A stretch of 64,000 bases of DNA from JACCXG01 sp963836735 (GTDB taxonomy: Bacteria > Acidobacteriota > Vicinamibacteria > Vicinamibacterales > 2-12-FULL-66-21), in assembly GCA_963836735.1 (NCBI GenBank), contig CAWIKP010000030.1, positions 1-64,000 on the forward strand. Reading direction: 5' to 3'. Shown here one piece after another: positions 45,901 through 55,038 of the stretch. The notes under the pieces were generated by a model that made no database searches, had not been told where the DNA came from, and worked only from the letters and a program-made list of their open reading frames with translations. Both the position numbers and the translations under genes were made by a program. Position 1 is the first letter of the stretch, and each line of letters starts with the position of its first letter.

Positions 45901-46183
45901 GTTCGACGTGACAGCCTACCGCGTGCCCGCGGCCGGCTTCCAGGGGCGCGCCGGGCGCAACACTCTGCGCGGGCCTGCCTACAACCGCACCAATCTCGCG
46001 CTCGCGAAGCGCTTCCCGTTCGCGTCGACGGCCCGTCTCGAGTTCCGGGCCGAGGTCTTCAACCTGTTCAACACCACCAACTTCGGCACGCCCGCGTCGA
46101 ACATCTCGAACGTCAACGCCGGCATCATCTCCACCGCCGACGACGCGCGAAATGCACAGTTGAGTGTGCGTTTCATCTGGTAG
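42977..46183 (+). CDS. Oar-type TonB-dependent outer membrane receptor
   Basis: The chosen ATG lies seven bases after AGGAGGA and gives 1068 residues with signal MRRFMAVLGACIAISAAGLG. A carboxypeptidase-regulatory-like domain (about 25-110, SGIVGQVLDSTHAGLPGATV), plug (about 115-240, LPLSGRTLLNITALAPGV, AFSTEYGQGQAVVSMVTKSG) and barrel follow, ending LSVRFIW with the terminal aromatic. The sequence is free of frameshifts. The gene starts a likely transcription unit with the secreted polysaccharide deacetylase 20 bases downstream, which hints at a glycan-related substrate; this is inference only. Confidence 0.93.
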   Translation: MRRFMAVLGACIAISAAGLGAQQSASSGIVGQVLDSTHAGLPGATVTAVNIGTGAQRTVVTDAEGRFSIPALPAATYRLRVDLTGFQPTEIASLVLRSGETVRSDLTLTISGIAESVSVQSESPLLQSASASVSATITEKMLEELPLSGRTLLNITALAPGVTPRDFQRQNLFYGRRDQYVTVEGGRDSSTNYAIDGVYVRTLRWNNMSLNPPVDSVQEVNLLRNAFSTEYGQGQAVVSMVTKSGTNRASFSAYEYFRSDALEAKNYFAVSKTPHDRNQFGGTYGGPIVQNKLFVFASYEGLRQTKGEVQFANLPNPVWLTGDLSSVTTPIIDPVTGLPFAGNRIPQSRITPFAAQQLSAVPAPNTTGVNNYRVVRNFTDDTDTVTARTDYTVTADHTLFGRYIWYDSQQSLPAAITDTGQPQAGRNLALGYTWVISRGTVNETRFGYNYSFHGQYAQVPGEDYLARNWVSDLGLRNLYGGANPDYYGRPGATITGFGGIVPASGSGANATDWIYSVSNATSKVAGAHTLRFGFQAEWRKTDQDTTTGARGGFTFNGRATGGANNPANAVADFLLGYCSACTGTFGGARSTYKSPTFAPFIDDVWRVNNQLTLQLGVRWEYLAPWHEVNDIEGSFDPVTGKIAYHKVPADLPPTLLPLVIAEDNYFPAGIVNKDLNNFGPRLGMVYQLNERTLLRSGFGLYFDNLNLNELQFTRLVPPFSGRYDASPTGTQLVNVADLYPDPRLAATFPTPFSMNPANVSAYVRQWNVNVQRTFGRQYIVEVAYTGSQSRHEHKRFNLNQPTEGTAPQAQRLPYPQFAPALLTSSDTGHGDFKGISVRVDKRFSGGLFFTGSYQFSKNEDNNSGEIEANDTAFAWDHEADWALSRYDRTHRSSISFGYDLPWGIGKRWLSEPGLVSRLLGDWQLSGAVRMQSGVPFSVSVSALQNLGSFVPQRADFAEGRDGDQGELNDPTQQRWFDVTAYRVPAAGFQGRAGRNTLRGPAYNRTNLALAKRFPFASTARLEFRAEVFNLFNTTNFGTPASNISNVNAGIISTADDARNAQLSVRFIW

Positions 46184-46203
46184 CCGCCGTGCGAGGACTG
46201 CAC

Positions 46204-47055
46204 ATGAGGATCACATCGGCGCTCGCCGCCACGGTCGTCGCGGCGCTGTCGATCGGCCCTGCCGCGGCCGTTCTCGAACCCGTGCCCGACAAGCTGGTCG
46301 TACTGACGTTCGACGACTCGAAAGCCAGCCACTACACGGTGGTCCGCCCGCTGCTGAAGAAGTATGGCTTCGGGGCCACTTTCTTCATCACGGAAGGCTT
46401 CACCTTCCGCACGAACAAGGACGACTACCTCACCTGGGAGCAGATCGCCGAGCTCAACCGGGATGGCTTCGAGATCGGCAACCATACGCGGGACCACATG
46501 GGACTCTCGAAGGCGAACCTGCCGAGACTGAAGGAGCAAGTGGAGGCTATCAACGCGCAGTGCGCCGCGCAGAGTATTCCAAGGCCGACGTCATTCGCCT
46601 ACCCGGGCAACACCATCGACCCTGACGCTATTCCGCTGCTGGCCGATCTCGGATTCCGGTTCGCCCGCCGCGGCGGCGCGCCCGAATATCCCTACGAGGA
46701 AGGCAACGGGTTCGCGTACGAGCCGGGCCGCGATCACCCACTGCTCCTCCCGTCCGCGGGTGATGCCCGCCCCGTCTGGACACTCGAGAATCTCAAGCGG
46801 GCAGTCGGTCAGGCGGTCAAGGGCAAAATCGCGATCCTGCAGTTCCACGGCGCCCCCGACGTCGAGCATCCCTGGGTGCACACACCGCCCGAGCGCTTCG
46901 AGGAGTACATGAAATACCTGCACGACGAAGGCTTCAAGGCAATCGCGATGCGCGACCTCGCGAAGTACGTGGACTGGACGCAGAAGCCGGCCGACCCGTG
47001 GCGGGTCATTGAAGAGCGGAAGGAAGCCCTGAAGCAATGGCGCGGCCTGCAGTGA
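46204..47055 (+). CDS. Secreted polysaccharide deacetylase (NodB-type)
   Basis: The ATG of MRITSALAATVVAALSIGPA is preferred over a GTG 15 bases earlier because it opens the signal peptide. The NodB homology domain shows VVLTFDDSKASHY (motif 1 with the Asp pair), FGATFFITEG, EIGNHTRDHMGLSKA (motif 2 with zinc His residues) and RPTSFAYPGNTID (motif 3). Late motifs include ILQFHGAPD. About 283 residues is normal for a single-domain carbohydrate esterase 4 enzyme, which removes N- or O-acetyl groups from glycans in the periplasm or outside. It lies directly downstream of a TonB receptor. Confidence 0.9.
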   Translation: MRITSALAATVVAALSIGPAAAVLEPVPDKLVVLTFDDSKASHYTVVRPLLKKYGFGATFFITEGFTFRTNKDDYLTWEQIAELNRDGFEIGNHTRDHMGLSKANLPRLKEQVEAINAQCAAQSIPRPTSFAYPGNTIDPDAIPLLADLGFRFARRGGAPEYPYEEGNGFAYEPGRDHPLLLPSAGDARPVWTLENLKRAVGQAVKGKIAILQFHGAPDVEHPWVHTPPERFEEYMKYLHDEGFKAIAMRDLAKYVDWTQKPADPWRVIEERKEALKQWRGLQ

Positions 47056-47074
47056 CCGTGGCGAGAGTCTCTTC

Positions 47075-47795
47075 GTGTTGATGCTGCCCCTGGCGTTCGT
47101 GCAACTGGCCGGTCTCATCGCGCTGTGCCTGGCGATCTGGACGGCCCTCGATGCCGCGCGGCGCCGGCAGAACTGGTTCGCCTGGAGTGTCGCCGTGGCG
47201 GTCACCGGCGTGGCCTTCGTGGCATGGCTGATTGCGCGGCGACGGTTTGAGCCGGTCGGAGGGCCGCCGCGGATGGAGGTTCGGCACTGGACTGGTCGCG
47301 GGAATTCTCTTCATCGTTGCTCTCGATCTCCTGCTGATGCGGAGCTTCTCGACCTTCCTGTATCAGAACGCAAGCGTCCAGGGAGAGGCGATGTCGCCGA
47401 CGCTCAACGACAAGGATCGGCTGATTGTCGATAACACAGCCTATCGAAGAGGGGCACCACGTCGAGGCGAGGTGGTGATGTTGTACTACCCGCTCAATCC
47501 GGACCGGACGTTCGTCAAGCGTGTGATCGCGGAAGAGGGCGACCAGATCCGGATCGTCGACGGCCACGTGTATACGAACGACGTCCCGATCAACGACGAT
47601 TACGTTCCGGCCGAGCTCCGGAGCCACGATGATTTCGGCCCGCAGGTCGTGCCCCAGGGCTACTACTTCGTGATGGGCGATCACCGCAACAACAGTTCCG
47701 ACAGCAGGCACTGGGGCTTCGTGCCACGGAAATACATCATCGGCAAGGTGGTGTACCGATGGTGGCCGCTGGGGGCATCGGGCGCGGTGCGCTGA
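47075..47795 (+). CDS. lepB: Signal peptidase I with extra N-terminal helices, one frameshift
   Basis: The C-terminal part is a clear S26 signal peptidase I: the catalytic serine in QGEAMSPTLNDKDRL, the lysine in VKRVIAEEGDQI, and box E GYYFVMGDHRNNSSDSRHWG. Upstream, in another frame, two hydrophobic helices are encoded (LAFVQLAGLIALCLAIWTAL, WSVAVAVTGVAFVAWLIA); removing one C near 47266 joins them to RGWRFGTGLVAGILFIVALD and gives a protein of about 240 residues with three helices. It would cleave signal peptides at the periplasmic face. Alternatively the peptidase starts at 47232 and the upstream helices are a separate small protein. Confidence 0.82.
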
Positions 47796-47909
47796 TCCGG
47801 ATCCAGGTGCCAACGAGCACGACGCTAGGCACACTGAGTGGCAATTTCGGCGCGGGATGCGCAGGACTTCCTCCGGTTGCCTTCGCCGGCTGGAGTAGAG
47901 TTGCGGGCG

Positions 47910-48935
47910 ATGAATGGTCACGGCCTCACCGATCGGCACCGACGGGCGTTTCTGACGGAAGTGGCAGGCCTGGCCGCCGCGGCTATCGGTTCAGGGGGAG
48001 CGGTCCCGAACCGATGGCCTGCGACTGGATCGCTTTCCGAACAACCGTCCGCGTCAGCGATTCCGATCATCGATACCCATATTCATCTCTTCGACCCGAC
48101 GCGGCCCCAGGGCGCACCCTACTCGGGTGCTCCCGGAACCGGTCCGCCGCAGCCCGCGTTGCCACCGCGCTACCGCGCACTGGCGTCGCCGCTCGGCATC
48201 GTCGGCGCCATGAAGATTGAAGCGAGCCCGTGGGTGGAGGACAACCTGTGGGTGCTGGAGGTCGCTGAACGGGACACCATCGTGGTCGGCGTGGTGGGCA
48301 ATCTCGAGCCTGGGAAACCGGATTTCGCAGAGATGCTGGGCCGGTACCATAAGAATCCGCTCTTCCGTGGCATCCGATACGGCAACCTCTGGGGACGCGA
48401 CATCACGAGCGAGGCTGGCAACCCGGCGTTCATCGACGGACTCCGGCTGCTGGCGCAGGCCGATCTGGTCCTGGACACCGCCAACCCCCGGGTCGATCTG
48501 CTCGAAGCGATCGTCAGGGTCACCGACAAGGTACCGGACCTGCGCGTGGTGCTGGATCACCTGCCGAGCCTCGATCCCACGCCACAGAACCGGTCGGCGT
48601 ATGACGCGGCGCTCGCGGAACTTCGTCAGCGGCCGCAGATCTACGTCAAGCTGTCAGCCGTGATCCATCGCGTCAACGGCAAGGTATCCACGGAGCTCGC
48701 TCCGTACCGCGATCGGCTCGATCACCTGATGACCACCTTTGGCGCGGATCGCATCCTGTTCGGAAGCGATTGGCCCAACAGCGACGGGGTCGCTCCGATC
48801 GAGAAGATCGTCGGTCTGGTGCGCGAGTACTTCGTGAGCCAGCCGCGCACGATCGCCGAGAAATACTTCTGGAAGAACTCGATCGCCGCCTACAAGTGGA
48901 TCAGGCGCGAGCCGTCGCAACCCATGGCCAGCTGA
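47910..48935 (+). CDS. Amidohydrolase family protein with Tat-like signal
   Basis: The start chosen gives MNGHGLTDRHRRAFLTEVAG, a Tat-like N-terminus with a short Ala/Gly-rich core, and 341 residues. The amidohydrolase-2 TIM barrel starts with the metal motif IPIIDTHIHLFDP and shows FRGIRYGNLWG, LRVVLDHLPSLDP and the final DRILFGSDWPNSDG with the catalytic Asp. Members hydrolyse or decarboxylate small ring compounds or lactones (for example 2-pyrone-4,6-dicarboxylate lactonase-like). The substrate is not indicated by neighbours. Confidence 0.87.
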   Translation: MNGHGLTDRHRRAFLTEVAGLAAAAIGSGGAVPNRWPATGSLSEQPSASAIPIIDTHIHLFDPTRPQGAPYSGAPGTGPPQPALPPRYRALASPLGIVGAMKIEASPWVEDNLWVLEVAERDTIVVGVVGNLEPGKPDFAEMLGRYHKNPLFRGIRYGNLWGRDITSEAGNPAFIDGLRLLAQADLVLDTANPRVDLLEAIVRVTDKVPDLRVVLDHLPSLDPTPQNRSAYDAALAELRQRPQIYVKLSAVIHRVNGKVSTELAPYRDRLDHLMTTFGADRILFGSDWPNSDGVAPIEKIVGLVREYFVSQPRTIAEKYFWKNSIAAYKWIRREPSQPMAS

Positions 48936-48972
48936 ACGCTGCCGGACAGAAAACCGATCCTTCGGCGCGTGG

Positions 48973-50362
48973 TCAGGGTCGCGTCGCCAGCGCGATCTCA
49001 CAGCGGAGGTCGAGCGCGAAGCGGCCGCGACCGCAGGACACCAGGCCAATCTGCGGGCACTTCTGCTCGAGCCGGCGGCGCAGCAGCAGCAGGCGGCTCT
49101 CGAGGTTGTCCTTCCACTCCGGCAGGTTCAGCGACTTGTCGAGCCGCAGTTCACGGTTCGTGAACTCCCGCCGTCCGGTGGCCGCGTGCGCCGACAGCAG
49201 CCGCCAGAGAATCTTCGCCGGGATGCTGCGGATCAGGTATTCGCCGTCGACCATGATGCATTCGTCGGCCGCGTAGTAGACGACCTCGCGGCGGGCCTGG
49301 GTTGCGCGGGCGGCGGCGCGGCTTCATCGCGCGGAGCCGCGGCGACAGGTTCCGCCACGGCCGTCCGCCGTTCGTTCCTGCAGCAGCATGTTCTGAACGG
49401 CGATCGCGAGATAGCTGCCGAGCAGCTCGATCGATGCCTTGTCTTCCTCGTGGAAGCGATACGGCACCTCGCTCTCGAGGCAGAGCACGCCCACCAGCTC
49501 ACCCCGCGCCAGCAGCGGCACGCCCAGCTGACTCTCAGGGTTCGCGAGCCCCGGCAGCGGGATCCGCTTGCGCGCGGATTCCGGACTGCTGAGCCTCGCG
49601 ATGCATCGCGAGCGCGTAGAGCATGCCGCGCATCAGCCCCGAGATGCGGATCGGCTTTCGTGCCTCGGCGACCATGCCGCAGATGCCCTCGCCGAACCGG
49701 ACCTCGGCTCCCGCGCCATTCTCGATGTAGCCGCGCGTCGCGATCGTGACGAGGACTGTCTTTCTCCTCGGCCGGCACCAGGAACATCGAGTGACTTGAA
49801 GCCGAACGTCTGCTCGAGGGCGAGCAGGATCGAATCGACCAGCGTCTCGAGGCTGTCGGCGCGGTGGATCCGCTCGACTCAGCGTCTGCAGGGCGTTGAT
49901 CGTGAAGATCGGGCTGGCCGCCGCCGCAGCGGCGACGTGCGACTGCGGGCGGACGGTGCCGACCTCCTCGGCCACCGGCTCGACGTCGAGGACTTCGTAG
50001 ACGTCCGCCGCCCGCAGCTTGAAGATGCCCTTCAGCCCGCAATACGACGCGATCGCTTCGATCCGCAGCGCCATGCGATCGAAGAGCGGTCCTTCGGTCT
50101 CCGATCGCACGTACTTCAGCCGCAGGCTCCATCCCTGACCCGTGTCGGGATCGGGCACGATCACCAGCGCGTGCGGATTCTCGGTGATGTTGCGCCGGCT
50201 CTTGTTGAAGAACTGGAAGGACAGCGCCACGTGCGAGGAGTCGACGTATTCGACGTGGCTCAGGTACGCGGCATTCGGGATGCCGTCCGCGGAGCAGGTG
50301 AAGAGCTGTGCCGGCAGCAGTCCCTGAAAGCACGTCGTGAGCGACTCGAGCGGGACGGTCAT
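48973..50362 (-). CDS. FMN-binding-fold / GAF / winged-helix fusion, frameshifted
   Basis: The ATG overlaps the stop of the upstream gene (ATGA). Residues 1-150 match a pyridoxamine-5'-phosphate-oxidase-like FMN-binding split barrel (FTCSADGIPNAAYLSHVEYV, ALSFQFFNKSRRNITENPHA, VYEVLDVEPV). A GAF domain follows across several single-base frame breaks (near 49880, 49795, 49755, 49585, 49265), with VLVTIATRGYIENGAGAEVR, FGEGICGMVAEARKPIRI and LGVPLLARGELVGVLCLESE. The last 93 residues are helical and winged-helix-like (AKILWRLLSAHAATGRREFT). The combination suggests a flavin- or heme-linked redox or ligand sensor. The exact family is uncertain; the operon with a second split-barrel protein is clear. 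Confidence 0.72.
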
Positions 50363-50826
50363 GGTCGCGCCGCCACCAGGGTGCCGGCATCGGGACCCGG
50401 CGTCTGCTCGAAGATCGTGGTGGCGCGGAACCGGATCGCCACGGCGGGCCAGATGATCCAGCCGCCGCTGCCAACGCGGGGGATCCCGATGCGCTCGAGA
50501 TTGTCCCGGAACCCTTCCCACTGTGCCTCGATCACGGTTCGTTCGTCGTCGGACGCGGGCCGGGCGCCGACGAAGATGCCCTTGATCTGGCACGCCCGTT
50601 CGTCGACCGGCCGCGCGAAGCCGACCGCGATGGCGCCGTTGGCTCGCAAGTCGGGCACGACCCGCCGGGCCGCGACCTCGGCGAGGTAGACGATCAGGTG
50701 CAGCCGATCGTCTTCGACCCTGACGGCAAGAGCTCGGGCGCCGTTCGGCTCGAGGCGAGCCGTGCGGGTCCCGATGTGAATGCCCAGCCCACCCTCGAGG
50801 AAGGCGCGCAGATCCGGCTCAATCAT
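50359..50826 (-). CDS. Pyridoxamine-5'-phosphate-oxidase-like protein
   Basis: This intact 155-residue protein starts MIEPDLRAFLEGGLGIHIGT and has the split-barrel FMN-binding fold with THE segments NGARALAVRVEDDRLHLIVY, LRANGAIAVGFARPVDERAC and QIKGIFVGARPA. It overlaps the next gene, another split-barrel protein fused to GAF, by four bases (ATGA), so the two are translated together and may form a heterodimer. The cofactor (FMN, F420 or heme) cannot be told from sequence. Confidence 0.78.
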   Translation of the reverse strand: MIEPDLRAFLEGGLGIHIGTRTARLEPNGARALAVRVEDDRLHLIVYLAEVAARRVVPDLRANGAIAVGFARPVDERACQIKGIFVGARPASDDERTVIEAQWEGFRDNLERIGIPRVGSGGWIIWPAVAIRFRATTIFEQTPGPDAGTLVAARP

Positions 50827-50969
50827 GCGGAAGGGTCACAGTATAGCGTCCCGTTAAGAAGCTTTTAGGATTCCGCCGGGGTCCGGGCAGGACGGCCGTA
50901 GGAATCATTTAGGGTTCGCGCGTCGGCACGCAGCCGTAATTCTCCGACAGTTACAAGGGAGATGAACGG

Positions 50970-51553
50970 ATGCAGCTCACGACGCCTCGAACCTTCCTCA
51001 GTGCCACAGCCCTGATCCTTCTGTTCAGCGGTCTTGGGCGGGCGGTTTCTTCAACATCGGCGATGGATACGCCGACGACCGCGGAACGCGTGCAGCGCGG
51101 CGCCTATCTCGTCGGCGCGATGGGCTGCAACGACTGTCACACGCCGTGGAAGCTCGGACCGCAAGGGGCCCGAGCCCGACATGTCGCGCGCGCTGTCCGG
51201 TCACCCGGCCGATTTCGTCATGCCGCCGCGCGCCGAAGCACGACGGCCCGTGGGCATGGAGCGGGGCGGCCACGAACACCGCCTTCGCCGGTCCGTGGGG
51301 CGTCAGCTTCACCGCCAACCTGACGCCGGATCTGGAAACCGGCCTCGGCGGGTGGACGGCGGACACGTTCATCGCCGCCCTGAGAACCGGGCGTCATGAG
51401 GGCAAGGGCCGGCCGATCCTGCCGCCGATGCCCTACCGGATGATTCGCACGCTCACCGACGAGGACCTGAGCTCGATATTCGCGTATCTCCAGTCCCTGC
51501 CTCCGATTCGCAACCGTGTTCCCGCCCCGGTCGACCCGGACGATCAGAAATGA
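50970..51553 (+). CDS. Monoheme cytochrome c, two frameshifts
   Basis: The signal-bearing N-terminus (FLSATALILLFSGLGRAVSS) is followed by RGAYLVGAMGCNDCHTPWKL with the heme motif CNDCH. Two extra bases, near 51168 and 51239, interrupt the next 30 codons; the frame then continues with GPWGVSFTANLTPDLETGLG, WTADTFIAALRTGRHEGKGR and MPYRMIRTLTDEDLSSIFAY, where Met is the likely axial ligand. It is a periplasmic class I-like cytochrome similar to those serving dehydrogenases. Its stop overlaps the start of the diheme protein gene by four bases, so the pair is an operon. Confidence 0.85.
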
Positions 51554-52608
51554 CCCGCCAGCGCACTTCCCTCGCGTGCGTCGCGCTGCTGCTGATGGTG
51601 ATCCATCAGCAGCAGCCGCATCTCGCGGCCAACCCCGGACCGTCCGAACCGAGCGCGCTGCCGGCGCACCTCGCCGATACCGGGCTGTTCATGCCGGGGC
51701 GGACCGACGACGTCGCCCCGGGAAACCGGCCGTTCTCGCCGCAGTATCCGCTCTGGACCGACGGAGCGTCGAAACGCCGGTGGGTCTACCTTCCCGAAGG
51801 CGCCACGATCGACGCGAGCAACGTCCGCCGCTGGGAGTTTCCGGTGGGCACACGGTTCTGGAAGGAGTTCAGCTTTGCCGGCCGCCGTGTCGAGACGCGG
51901 GTCTTGTGGAAAACATCGGGCACCAGGTGGGTCGCCGGGAGCTACGTGTGGAACGAAGACGGGACCGATGCCGTGCTCAGCGAGGACGGAGTGTCAGGTG
52001 CGAGGGAAATCGTGCCCGGTCGCCAGCACAACATTCCGTCCCGCGCCGATTGCGCCACGTGTCATGGTGATGCGCGGGCTCCCCTCGGTTTCAACCCGCT
52101 GCAACTCTCGAACGATCGCGATCCGCATGCCATCCACGGCGAGCCGCTGACCGGAGACATGCTCACGCTGCAGACGCTGATCGACGACGGCCAGCTGACC
52201 GGCATCGACGCGGTCGCGACCCGAAGCTCGCCGCGGATCGACGCCCGGGATCCGCAGACGCGAGCCGTTCTCGGCTACCTCTCCGGCAACTGCGGCTCCT
52301 GCCATAACGGGGATGGCCAAATCTCCGCGCACGTGCCCTCGTTCGCTTACGCGGACCTCCTGGGCGACGCCGATGCCGTCGCGCAGGGAATGCTCGGACA
52401 GCGAACCCGATGGCAGGCTCCGGGCCGGGCCGAGGGAACGATGCTGATCGACCCTTCCTCTCCGGAACAGAGTGCGATCCTCCTGCGCATGCGGTCGCGC
52501 CGGCCGTCGTCACAGATGCCGCCGCTCGGCACGGTCCTTCAGGATCAGGAGGCCATCGACACGATCGGACGGTGGATCTCGGACGTCACTCGTGGAGCGA
52601 GAAACTGA
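51550..52608 (+). CDS. Diheme c-type cytochrome-like protein (SO2930-like)
   Basis: The 352-residue secreted protein begins with a signal (TSLACVALLLMVIHQQQ) and has an N-terminal beta-rich half with PQYPLWTDGASKRRWVYLPE and WEFPVGTRFWKEFSFAGRRV, followed by two heme-binding motifs, CATCH and CGSCH. This matches the layout I know from the SO2930 / HNE_0200-type conserved proteins, whose function is unresolved. The start overlaps the stop of the monoheme cytochrome gene, and electron transfer between the two in the periplasm is likely. Confidence 0.82.
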   Translation: MTRQRTSLACVALLLMVIHQQQPHLAANPGPSEPSALPAHLADTGLFMPGRTDDVAPGNRPFSPQYPLWTDGASKRRWVYLPEGATIDASNVRRWEFPVGTRFWKEFSFAGRRVETRVLWKTSGTRWVAGSYVWNEDGTDAVLSEDGVSGAREIVPGRQHNIPSRADCATCHGDARAPLGFNPLQLSNDRDPHAIHGEPLTGDMLTLQTLIDDGQLTGIDAVATRSSPRIDARDPQTRAVLGYLSGNCGSCHNGDGQISAHVPSFAYADLLGDADAVAQGMLGQRTRWQAPGRAEGTMLIDPSSPEQSAILLRMRSRRPSSQMPPLGTVLQDQEAIDTIGRWISDVTRGARN

Positions 52609-52651
52609 GGCCGGCTCCGCGACCAGTTATGATCGCTGCACGATCTTGCAG

Positions 52652-52673
52652 GGGCGGGTCTTTGGACCCGCCC
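52652..52673 (+). terminator. GC-rich hairpin after the cytochrome operon
   Basis: GGGCGGGTC and GACCCGCCC form a perfect 9-bp stem with a 4-base loop, about 45 bases after the operon stop and 25 before the next start. It is probably a terminator or a member of the GGGTCT palindrome family. Confidence 0.55.
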
Positions 52674-52698
52674 GACGGGATCCTTCTCAGGGGGACGC

Positions 52699-53316
52699 GT
52701 GAGGATTGCGATAGCTTGTGCGCTATTCGTGCTCACCGGCGGAGGAACTGCGACGGCGCAGCCGAGCGGTCCCTACCTGACAGGCCACATCGGCACGTCC
52801 GCCGGCGACGGCGGCGCGGCGTTGTTCACTGGCGCGGCCGTCGGCTACATGTCGCCAAAACGCCTGGCCTTCGAGCTCGAGGTCACCGTCAGTCCATCGC
52901 TCGACTTCGAGCCCCCTCCGGTGACCATCGCCATTTTCCCGCCGCCGCGATTCGACTCACAGGGCAGGATGATCTGGTTGCAGACAAACGCCATCGGCAC
53001 GCTCGTCGATGCCGGCAAGCTGAGAGTGGCGGTCGTGGGCGGCGGCGGGGTGGCAAATCTCCACCGCGAGATCACCTACAGCATTCTCTTGACCGCGCTG
53101 CCGATTTTCCCTACCGTCCTTCCCCCGCCGATCGATTTCGGCGACCGCATCATCACACAATCGGAAACGGCGCTGGCCCTGAACGCCGGGGGAATCGTCG
53201 ACTACGAGGTCACGCGCCATTTCCGCATCGGCGCGGATGTGCGCTACATGCATGCGTTCCTCTCCGAGCCCTGGAAAGCCGGCCGCGTGACCGCCCGCGT
53301 CCAGTGGCAGTTTTAG
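52699..53316 (+). CDS. Small outer-membrane beta-barrel protein
   Basis: A GTG start with GGGGGA upstream opens a signal peptide (MRIAIACALFVLTGGGTATA). The 185-residue mature part is strand-rich with alternating hydrophobic residues (GAAVGYMSPKRLAFELEVTV, IWLQTNAIGTLVDAGKLRVA, LALNAGGIVDYEVTRHFRIG) and ends in RVTARVQWQF with a terminal Phe, the outer-membrane barrel signal. Size and pattern fit OmpA/OmpW-like 8-stranded porin families, but no named family is certain. Confidence 0.75.
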   Translation: MRIAIACALFVLTGGGTATAQPSGPYLTGHIGTSAGDGGAALFTGAAVGYMSPKRLAFELEVTVSPSLDFEPPPVTIAIFPPPRFDSQGRMIWLQTNAIGTLVDAGKLRVAVVGGGGVANLHREITYSILLTALPIFPTVLPPPIDFGDRIITQSETALALNAGGIVDYEVTRHFRIGADVRYMHAFLSEPWKAGRVTARVQWQF

Positions 53317-53328
53317 CCCAGTCTCTTC

Positions 53329-53350
53329 GGCCGGGTCTTCAGACCCGGCC
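53329..53350. repeat. Perfect GGCCGGGTCT / AGACCCGGCC palindrome
   Basis: A 22-base perfect palindrome with a TC centre between the small barrel gene and the wHTH-TPR gene. The sequence matches the element at 26865 in 21 of 22 positions and, in part, the one at 37749. Confidence 0.8.
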
Positions 53351-53367
53351 GGTTAGAGGATCGACCC

Positions 53368-55038
53368 GTGCAACAGGGCGTCAGCTTCGACGATTACCGG
53401 TTCGAGATTGAGACCGGACGCCTGTGGTCTGGCACCGAGGAGATCCGGCTGACGCCGAAAGCCGCAGCCGTGCTCGCGGAGCTGGTGACCCACGCCGGCG
53501 AGCCGGTGTCGAAGGAGGACCTGTTCGCGTCGGTCTGGAAGAACACGGCCGTCAGCGACGACGCGCTCACCTCCTGCATCCAGGAGCTGCGCCGCGCGCT
53601 CGAACGACGACCCGCGGAGCAGCCGCGCTTCATCGAAACGCGGCACCGCCGCGGATACCGGTTCGTCGCTCGCTACGGCGGTCCCCCGCTGGTGCCGATC
53701 GCCGACGCAAGCCCGACGGCCGCGACGCGACCGACGCAACGATATCTCCGCCATCGCCGTGCTGCCGTTCGCGGACATGAGCCGGGCCGCGATCAGGACT
53801 ACCTCTGCGAAGGGTCTCGCCGAGGAGCTGATCAACGCGCTGACGCACATCGACGGCCTGCGCGTCGCCTCGCGAACCGCGTCCTTTCAGTTTCGCGGCA
53901 GCGGCGCCGACATTCGGGAGATCGGCCGGCATCTCGGCGTCGGGACGCTGCTCGAAGGCAGCGTCCGCAAGGCGGACGATCGGCTGCGCGTGACGGTGCA
54001 GCTGATCGAAGTCGCGACCGGCTACCACCGCTGGTCGCAGCGCTTCGATCGCACGGCTCGACGACGTGTTCGCGATCCAGGACGAGATCGCGGAGAGCGT
54101 CGCGACGTCGCTGCGCGGCGGCGTGCTGAGCGGCCGCGAGAAGCAGGCGCTGCTGCGGCCGCAGACCGGCGCGGCGGCCTACGAGTACTACCTGCGCGGC
54201 CGGCAGCACCTGCCGCGCATGACGCAGCCGGATCTGGAGAACGAGCCGCGACATGTTCGAGCGGGCGATCGAGCTCGACGCCGGCTACGGTCCGGCCTGG
54301 GCCGGGCTGGCGACGGTGCATGCGACGCTGTACGAGTGGTTCGGCGCGAGGACGACGACCTGGCACAGCGCGGAACGCGCCAGCCAGCGGGCGCTGGAGC
54401 TGGCGCCGGGTCTGGCGGAGGCCCACGTCGCGCGAGGCTGTGCGCTGTCGCTGTCGCGGCGCTACGAAGAGGCGGCGCGCGAATTCGAGGCGGCCATCCG
54501 CCTCAATCCGCAATCTGTTCGACGCCTACTACTACTTCGCGCGAACCAGCTTCGCGCGCGGCGACATCGCGCGCTCGGCCGAGCTGTTTCATCGAGGCGG
54601 CCGACGTTCGTCACGGAGGATTTTCAGAGCCCGATCTTCGAAGCGCAGTCGCTGCGCATGCTCGGGCAGACCGACGAGGCTGGGGACGCGACGCGGGAAG
54701 GCATCGCCCGCGCCGAGCGCGATGCTCGCGCTCAACCCGATCGACGGCCGGGCGCTCTCGCTCGGCTCGGCGGCCCTCTTCGACGACGGCCAGATCGGCA
54801 CGAGCCATGGAGTGGTCGCGGCGCTCGCTCGAGCTCTATCCCGACGACATGGGCACCCTTCTCAGTGCCGCCTGCCTGCACTTCAAACGCGGCCAGAAAG
54901 AAGAAGCGCTGGAGTTGCTCGAGCGCGTGTTCGCGCGCGGCTGGGGCAAGCGGGACTGGGTCGGAGCACGATCCCGACTACGACATCGTGCGCGACGACC
55001 CTCGCTTCCAGAGCCTGCTGATCGCCAGCCTCAAGTGA
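53368..55038 (+). CDS. wHTH-TPR regulator (CadC/adenylate-cyclase-like), many frameshifts
   Basis: The N-terminus is an OmpR/CadC-type winged helix (residues 1-105: IRLTPKAAAVLAELVTHAGE, DALTSCIQELRRALERRP, ETRHRRGYRFVARYGG). Next, in another frame, comes the region common to CadC-TPR proteins (IAVLPFADMSR, GLAEELINALTHIDGLRVAS, LLEGSVRKADDRLRVTVQLI), then TPR repeats (FERAIELDAGYGPAWAGLAT, AREFEAAIRLNPQ, EEALELLERVFARGW). At least eight single-base breaks occur between 53735 and 54970, each repaired by dropping one base. Restored length is about 550 residues. It should be a soluble transcription factor whose TPR part binds a ligand or partner. Confidence 0.82.
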
